Source of the DNA: Cellulomonas sp. Y8
GTDB lineage: Bacteria; Actinomycetota; Actinomycetes; Actinomycetales; Cellulomonadaceae
DNA: 64,000 bases
Direction: 5' to 3'
Assembly (NCBI RefSeq): GCF_008033115.1
Contig: NZ_CP041203.1
Location: forward strand, 806,001-870,000
In this document: piece by piece, positions 58,909 to 64,000 of the stretch
Layout: every line of letters starts with the position of its first letter
How positions within the stretch are numbered: position 1 is the stretch's first letter
Program-made: the position numbers and the translations under genes
The notes under the pieces: model-generated
The model's input: only the letters and a program-made list of their open reading frames with translations
Database searches by the model: none
Told to the model about the DNA's origin: nothing

Positions 58909-61593
58909 TGTGGCGGCTCACCCTGGCGCAGATGCGCCGCAGCCTCGGAAGGCTCACCGCCGCGGGGGTCGCGGTGGCGATCGGCACCGCGTTCGTCGCC
59001 GCCACGCTGCTCGCCGGTGACGTCATGCAGCGGATCTCGTACGACTCGCTCACCGCGTCGTACGGGAGCGCCGACATCCTGGCCGACGCCGGGAACGGCG
59101 ACGCGCTGACGGAGAAGACCGTCGACGCCGTGCGCGCGACGCCCGGCGTGGCGGCGGCCGACCCCCGCATCGTCGCGCCGTACGTGAGCATGTCAGCCGG
59201 CGACCGGGCGATCTCGCAGACGCTCGTGCCCGTGTCCAGCGACCCGGCCTTCGACACCCAGCACGTGACGGCCGGCGCCCTGCCGACCGCGGACGGCGAG
59301 ATCGCGCTGCCCGAGCGGGCGGCCGAGCGGCTCGGCGTGGGCGTCGGGGACACGATCACCGTGTCCTACTACGCGTGGCAGGCGGGCGAGGCCGGCCCGA
59401 CCGGCGACGCGGCGGACGAGGGCGCGGCGGGCGAGGCCGCCACCGCGGCACCCGGCGAGGAGGAGGGCACCTACCGCGAGGTCGGCGTCGACGCCGAGGT
59501 CGTGGGCCTGACCACCGACCCGACGTCCGCGTGGGCCCAGTACGACGGCGCGGCGCTGGCCACGACCGCCGACACCCTCCTCTGGGCGGGCTGGGGCCAG
59601 GGCGACGCCGAGCCCACCCTCGCCGACGCCGCGACCTCCCAGCTGCTGGTCGCCGTCGACCCGGGCGCCGACCGCGACCGTGATCGACGCCGTCGAGGAC
59701 GTGCTGACCGCATCCGGCAGCACCGACCCGATCGTGCTGACCCGCGACGCCGCGGCGGAGCGCGCCCTGTCCGGCAGCGACGGCACCGGTCCGATCCTCG
59801 TCGTCGTGCTGGCGTTCGCCGCCGTGGCGATGATCGTCGCCGGCCTCGTCATCGCGAACACCTTCCAGGTCCTGGTCGCCCAGCGGACCCGGACGCTCGC
59901 CCTGCTCCGCTGCGTCGGCGCCGTGCGCTCCCAGGTCCGGGGGTCCGTGCTGCTGGAGGCCGGCCCTGCTGGGGCTGGCGGCCTCGGTCGCGGGCACGCT
60001 GCTCGGCACCGGGCTGGTGCAGATCGCCCTGCTGGTGATGCAGAACGCCGACCTGCCGTTCCCGGTCCCGACCGTCGTGCGGCCCACCGTGGCGAGCGTC
60101 GTCGCGCCGCTCGCGGTCGGCCTCGTCGTCACCGTCCTCGCCGCGCTGACGCCCGCCCGCGTCGCGACCCGGGTCGCGCCGATCGCCGCGCTGCGCCCGG
60201 CCGACGCCCCCGCCGCGGGCAGCCGCGCGGGTCGGTTCCGCCTGGTCGTCAGCCTGGTGCTGGTCGTCGGCGGCGCGCTCCTGCTCGCCGGCGGGGTCGC
60301 CCTGTCGCAGCAGATCCTCGTCGCGGCGGTCGGCATCGCGATCCTCGGCGGCGCGGCGTCGTTCGTCGGCCTGCTCGTCGGCGCCGTGTTCTGGATGCCG
60401 CGGGTGGTCGCCGCGATCGGCGGCCTCGTCGGCCGGCTCGGGATGCCCGCGCGGCTCGCCGCCGCCAACACCGGCCGCAACCCGGCGCGCACCGCCGCCA
60501 CCAGCACGGCGCTCCTGATCGGCGTCACGCTCGTCGCGATGATGAGCACCGGCGCCGTCACCGCCCGGGCCACCCTGGACGACGAGCTGGACACCCGGTT
60601 CCCCGGTCGACCTCGCGGTGACGTCGCCGTACACCGCCGACGAGGACGGCACCGCGGTGGCCGAGGCGCTCCCTGCGGGCACGGTCGGCGCGCTCGCCGA
60701 CATCCCCGGCGTCGAGTCCGTGGCCGCCCTCGCCCGGGACAGCGTCGAGCTCGGCGGGTCCGGGAACGTCGTCGACGCCCTCGGGATCACCCCGGAGCAG
60801 GCCGCGGACGTGCTCCGCGACGCCGACCTGGTCGACGCGATCGGCGACGGCACCGTCGTCATGCCCCGCGCGCTGGCCGCCAGCAGCGGGATCGAGGACG
60901 GCGACACCGTCGCCCTCGCCCGCAGCGAGGGCGACGCGGGGTCCGCCGCGGCGGGCACGGTCGACCTGACCGCCGTGGTCGTGCCGCTGGACGACTGGAC
61001 CGTGCTGGTCACCCCCCGCCACGCTCGACGCGATCGGCTCCGCCGGCACCGAGAGCACCGCCTGGCTGCGTGTCGCGGAGATCAACGACTCGGGGCGGGT
61101 CGTGCAGCAGGTGCAGGACCTGACGGCGGACTCGGCGCTCGACATCACCGGCGCGGCGCTCGAGCGGGCGCTGTACCAGCGGGCGATCGACACCCTGCTC
61201 GCGGTCGTGGTCGGGCTGCTCGCGGTGGCGGTGGTGATCGCGCTCATCGGCGTCACCAACACGCTGTCGCTGTCGGTGATCGAGCGGCGCCGCGAGTCGG
61301 CGACGCTCCGGGCCCTCGGGCTCACCCGGCGGCAGCTGCGGGCGTCGATGGCCGTCGAGGGCGCGCTGATCGCCGGCGTCGGCGCGGTGGTCGGCGTCGC
61401 GCTCGGCCTGGCCTACGGCTGGCTCGGGTCGGCCGCGGTGCTCGCCGGGATCGCCGACCTGCAGCTCCGGGTGCCGTGGGCCGACCTCGGGCTGGTGCTC
61501 GGGGTGGCCCTGGTGGCGGGCGTGCTCGCCTCCGCGCTCCCGGGCCGCACGGCGGCCCGGACGCCCCCGGTGGCGGCCCTCGCGGTCGACTGA
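58908..61593 (+). pseudogene. FtsX-family ABC permease broken by four frameshifts
   Basis: The membrane partner of the ATPase at 58081. It begins MWRLTLAQMRRSLGRLTAAG with a first helix and a long outer region (MacB-PCD-like), then FtsX helices (near PILVVVLAFAAVAMIVAGLV). Later it has a second outer region and a second FtsX unit ending TPPVAALAVD. Four single-base insertions break it: extra C at 59672-59673, G at 59962-59963, C at 60601-60604 and C at 61012-61017. Removing four bases gives 2682 bases and 893 residues, a normal length for two-unit FtsX permeases of Gram-positives. Sequencing error is likely. Confidence 0.87.
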
Positions 61594-61657
61594 CGGCGCC
61601 GGCGACGCGCGCCCGACGGGGACTCCCCGCCGGGCGCGCGCGTGCGTCCGCCTGCGT

Positions 61658-61725
61658 CGAGATCGGTGCTTCGCGCCGAGATCGGTGCCTGGAACCACCG
61701 ATCTCGCGCCGAACCACCGATCTCG
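61658..61725. repeat. nested inverted repeat with doubled arms
   Basis: CGAGATCGGTG occurs twice (61658-61668 and 61677-61687) and its complement CACCGATCTCG twice (61696-61706 and 61715-61725), each pair 19 bases apart. The element lies between the converging stops at 61593 and 61746. It can fold in two registers and may act as a bidirectional terminator. Confidence 0.75.
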
Positions 61726-61745
61726 CGCGGGCGCGCGGGCGCAGG

Positions 61746-62165
61746 TCAGTCCTCGCGGCCCGCGCCGACCGTGGTCCAGGCGACGACCGTCGGGGTCACC
61801 AGCAGGCCGCCGACGACGACCGCCAGCACCAGCACCGCCACCGACCAGACGGCCACCTCGACGCCGAGCCAGCCGACCGCCAGCACGACCAGCAGGATCT
61901 GGACCGTCATCACCGGCGCCCTGCCCCAGCGGTGCCCCTGCAGCAGCGCGCGCCCCGCCCCGCCCAGCACCGCCGCGATGCCCGCCGCGAGCAGCACGAG
62001 GAACACCACCGGCCCGGGCATCGACGTCCCGCGGACGAGCGCCACGACGAGCGCCCCGGCGATCACCGCCACGGCGAGGGCCTGCAGGAGCACGAGGCCG
62101 GCGAGCAGCCGGACGGCGCCCGGGGCGGACGCCCGGGACGGCTGGGGGGTGGCGGATCCGGTCAC
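61746..62165 (-). CDS. small four-helix membrane protein
   Basis: 139 residues with four hydrophobic segments (LLAGLVLLQALAVAVIAGAL, PVVFLVLLAAGIAAVLG, VMTVQILLVVLAVGWLGVEV and VAVLVLAVVVGGLLVTPTVV) and short polar ends. No family with known function was recognised. GTG at 62165 has TAGGGT seven bases upstream, so it is probably leaderless. It converges on the ABC permease across the inverted repeat at 61658-61725. Its link to other genes here is unknown. Confidence 0.7.
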   Translation of the reverse strand: MTGSATPQPSRASAPGAVRLLAGLVLLQALAVAVIAGALVVALVRGTSMPGPVVFLVLLAAGIAAVLGGAGRALLQGHRWGRAPVMTVQILLVVLAVGWLGVEVAVWSVAVLVLAVVVGGLLVTPTVVAWTTVGAGRED

Positions 62166-62546
62166 GCCGCCGACCCTACGCGCGCCGCGGGTGAAAGCGC
62201 GGAGACGTCCTCGCTGGTCCCGGCGACGACGTCCCGGAGGCCAGGGACGATGGTCCCGACGACCGGACCGGTTGGCGCCCGGCGACCCGGTGGGAGTACC
62301 GTGCGGCCCAGGCGTTCAGGGTGCACACAGATGTGACAGACGCCTCACTCGTCACGCGCAAGAAACCTGCGCGTAACCCCTTGTGCGCCCTCCGGCGGCC
62401 ATGTGAATCTTGTACTCAGCAGTTCGATTCCCCCGAGCGCCGACGCTCACGCCCCCCGCCTTCTTCCGTGCGTCGGACGTGTGCTCGTGCTCCCATGCCA
62501 CCCAGCCCCCTGGTCGTGGCATGCCCCTGTGCTGAGGAGTGTTTCG
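62166..62546. other. 381-base upstream region of whiB1
   Basis: No protein-coding gene was supported here. It holds the leaderless promoter of the leftward gene (62173-62178) and an AT-richer stretch with TGTGA (62332-62336) and TCAC (62345-62348) separated by eight bases. The long whiB1 leader follows, with a GAGGAG ribosome site at 62534-62539. A long regulated leader is consistent with whiB1 genes elsewhere. Confidence 0.5.
62173..62178 (-). promoter_or_regulatory. -10 element (TAGGGT) of a leaderless transcript
   Basis: On the minus strand TAGGGT is followed by seven bases and the GTG at 62165 of the small membrane protein gene. Confidence 0.5.
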
Positions 62547-62795
62547 ATGGATTGGCGTCACCAGGCAGCGTGTCTGACCGAGGACCCGGAGCTGTTCTTC
62601 CCGATCGGCAACACGGGCCCGGCCCTGCTGCAGATCGAGGAGGCCAAGGCCGTGTGCCGCCGGTGCGACGTCGTCGACACCTGCCTGAAGTGGGCGCTGG
62701 AGTCCGGCCAGGACGCCGGCGTCTGGGGCGGGCTGTCCGAGGACGAGCGCCGCGCCCTCAAGCGCCGCACCGCCCGGCAGCGCCGCGCGGGCTGA
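62547..62795 (+). CDS. whiB1: WhiB1-type iron-sulfur transcription factor
   Basis: 82 residues. The four [4Fe-4S] cysteines are C9, C37, C40 and C46 (C-x27-C-x2-C-x5-C). GVWGG (58-62) and the basic tail RRALKRRTARQRR complete the WhiB plan. The opening MDWRHQAACLTEDPELFFP is close to mycobacterial WhiB1, an essential nitric-oxide-responsive regulator that binds the primary sigma factor. ATG is preceded by GAGGAG seven bases upstream. The pdtaS-like kinase on the other strand matches the gene order of mycobacteria. Confidence 0.94.
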   Translation: MDWRHQAACLTEDPELFFPIGNTGPALLQIEEAKAVCRRCDVVDTCLKWALESGQDAGVWGGLSEDERRALKRRTARQRRAG

Positions 62796-62811
62796 CCCGC
62801 AGGCAGCACGC

Positions 62812-62860
62812 CGACGACGCCCGCCGCGCCCCTCCCTCCGGGGCACGGCGGGCGTCGTCG
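62812..62860 (+). terminator. hairpin terminator of whiB1
   Basis: A 15-base perfect stem, CGACGACGCCCGCCG (62812-62826), pairs with 62846-62860, and a further GCCCC/GGGGC pairing lies in the loop. It starts 16 bases after the whiB1 stop. Confidence 0.8.
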
Positions 62861-62883
62861 CGTCCGGCCTCACGCGCTCCGCG

Positions 62884-62951
62884 CCGCCGAGTCTCCACCC
62901 CGCGCCTCTGCGCCGGCGCCGACCCACAGACCGCTCGTGCAGACTCGGCGG
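62884..62951. repeat. intergenic inverted-repeat element, copy 2
   Basis: CCGCCGAGTCT (62884-62894) is the exact complement of AGACTCGGCGG (62941-62951). The ends and the inner CTCC...CGCGCCT order match the element at 49666-49731. It lies between the converging whiB1 and pdtaS-like genes. Confidence 0.6.
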
Positions 62952-62967
62952 ACGCCCCCGCCGAGTT

Positions 62968-63015
62968 GGCAACTCTCGGCTGTGCGACGGGCGTCCCGCG
63001 CAGCCGAGAGTTGCC
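62968..63015. repeat. perfect 15-base inverted repeat
   Basis: GGCAACTCTCGGCTG (62968-62982) pairs exactly with 63001-63015 around an 18-base loop. It follows the element at 62884-62951 directly and lies before the pdtaS-like stop at 63069. It is a likely terminator for the leftward gene. Confidence 0.65.
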
Positions 63016-63068
63016 ATCTCGACGAAGGGCGCGGCGCGGCGCCGCGATGCGAGGGCTCCGCGGCAGGG

Positions 63069-64000
63069 CTACGCGACCGTGGCCGCCGCGTCGCGGCCCG
63101 GGGTGCGCAGCGTCGCGCGCAGCGTGACCTCCGTGCCGCCGCCCTCGCGCGGCGCCCACGCGATCGAGCCGCGCAGCTCGTTGGTCACCAGGGTCGAGAC
63201 GATCTGGGTGCCGAGGCCCGTCCCGGGGCCCGCGCTGCTGCCGGCGGAGTCGGCCGGGATGCCGGCGCCGTCGTCCGCGACCGTGACCGTGAGGTCGTCC
63301 TCGACGCGCTCCGCGTTCACCTCGACCGACCCGTGGTCCCGCCCGGCCAGCCCGTGCTCGACGGCGTTCGTCACCAGCTCGGTCAGCACGAGCGCGAGCG
63401 CCGTGGCGTCCTCGGCGGACACCGGCCCGAACGTGCCGCGCACCAGCGTCCGCACCGACGCCCCGGCCGACGCCACGTCGGCGGCGAGCCGCAGCGACCG
63501 GCCGACCAGCTCGTCGAACACGACGGTCTCGTCGAGCGTCTGAGACAGCGTCTCGTGCACCAGCGCGATCGTCGCGACCCGGCGCATCGCCTCCTCGAGC
63601 GCCGCGCGCGCCTCGGGCACGTTCATCCGCCGGGCCTGCAGCCGCAGCAGGGCGGCCACCGTCTGCAGGTTGTTCTTCACGCGGTGGTGGATCTCGCGGA
63701 TCGTCGCGTCCTTGGTGATGAGCTCCCGCTCCCGACGACGCAGCTCGGACACGTCCCGGCACAGCAGCACGGCACCGATCCGCTCCCCCTCCTCGGACAG
63801 CGGGACCGCGCGCAGGGACAGCGCGACGCCGTGCGCCTCGATGTCGGTGCGCCACGGCGCGCGGCCCATGAGCACCAGCGGCATCGACTCGTCGACCGGC
63901 GAGTTCTGCTCGATCAGGTCGGCGACCACCTCGACCAGCGACCGGCCGACCAGGTCGTCCATCGCGCCGAACCGGTGGAAGCAGGACAGGGCGTTGGGGC
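63069..64000 (-). CDS. pdtaS: PdtaS-like sensor histidine kinase, 5' partial
   Basis: The frame is open to the right edge, so the start is beyond the window; about 310 codons are visible. The visible N-terminal part is PAS-like (NALSCFHRFGA...LVGRSL, then LSLRAVPLSEEGERIGAVLL). The HisKA_2 H-box IHHRVKNNLQTVAALLRLQARR and an HWE/HATPase-type domain (TELVTNAVEHG, VADDGAGIP, GTGLGTQIV) follow. PdtaS kinases phosphorylate an RNA-binding ANTAR regulator. Neighbourhood with whiB1 matches mycobacteria. An internal ATG at 63962 exists, but upstream in-frame residues fit the family, so it is unlikely to be the start. Confidence 0.9.
   Translation of the reverse strand, partial: PNALSCFHRFGAMDDLVGRSLVEVVADLIEQNSPVDESMPLVLMGRAPWRTDIEAHGVALSLRAVPLSEEGERIGAVLLCRDVSELRRRERELITKDATIREIHHRVKNNLQTVAALLRLQARRMNVPEARAALEEAMRRVATIALVHETLSQTLDETVVFDELVGRSLRLAADVASAGASVRTLVRGTFGPVSAEDATALALVLTELVTNAVEHGLAGRDHGSVEVNAERVEDDLTVTVADDGAGIPADSAGSSAGPGTGLGTQIVSTLVTNELRGSIAWAPREGGGTEVTLRATLRTPGRDAAATVA

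Noticed and set aside
59680..60038. Separate small permease genes within 58908-61593
   Set aside because: The pieces join into one 893-residue FtsX permease after removing four bases, and none has its own ribosome site or full domain.
62332..62348. TGTGA...TCAC as a CRP/Cmr-type site upstream of whiB1
   Set aside because: The half-sites are eight bases apart instead of the six expected for TGTGA-N6-TCACA. Kept only as a note in the upstream region.

Overview
The window is a 64 kb stretch of very GC-rich chromosome from an actinobacterium, most likely a Micrococcales member of the Cellulomonas type. Evidence: frequent GTG starts and 4-base GTGA/ATGA overlaps, leaderless TANNNT-N6-8-start promoters, a WhiB1 gene next to a PdtaS-type kinase, and a purE-purK-GtrA block arranged as in mycobacteria. 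The genus is an inference. No rRNA, tRNA, insertion sequence, phage gene or CRISPR array was seen.

Layout. Positions 1-16 kb hold nucleotide-sugar and glycosyltransferase genes: rmlA (cut by the left edge), rmlD, rmlC, two tandem GDP-mannose 4,6-dehydratase-like genes, several GT4 and GT2 enzymes, a GtrA-like protein and a large GT-C-like membrane protein. Positions 16-21 kb encode a secreted lysozyme-like protein, a lipoprotein and an N-acetylmuramoyl-L-alanine amidase; the two enzymes share seven copies of one roughly 105-residue module. Positions 21-26 kb are a polysaccharide export operon: wzm, wzt, methyltransferase, two-domain glycosyltransferase. Positions 27-32 kb encode three secreted repeat proteins. 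Positions 32-44 kb hold more glycosyltransferases, a second coiled-coil methyltransferase and two large membrane proteins. Positions 44-49.5 kb hold rmlB, two LytR-CpsA-Psr ligases and an acyltransferase. From 49.7 kb the content turns to housekeeping and signalling: purE/purK, a second GtrA, two divergent two-component systems, a MacB/FtsX-type ABC transporter, whiB1, and a pdtaS-like kinase cut by the right edge.

Working model: the cluster makes dTDP-L-rhamnose and a GDP-6-deoxyhexose, builds a long glycan on a lipid carrier, caps or modifies it with methyl groups, and exports it through Wzm-Wzt, whose Wzt carries a C-terminal glycan-recognition domain. GtrA, DPM-type GT2 and GT-C proteins would add side groups outside the membrane. 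The LCP proteins would attach the chain to peptidoglycan. The co-located secreted repeat proteins may bind or remodel this decorated wall.

Four genes (wzt, a double-GT4 gene, a membrane protein near 53 kb and an ABC permease near 60 kb) are broken by ten single-base shifts in total. Most lie in G or C runs, and in every case restoring the bases gives a length divisible by three. Sequencing or assembly error is the simplest explanation, though real decay cannot be excluded from one sequence.
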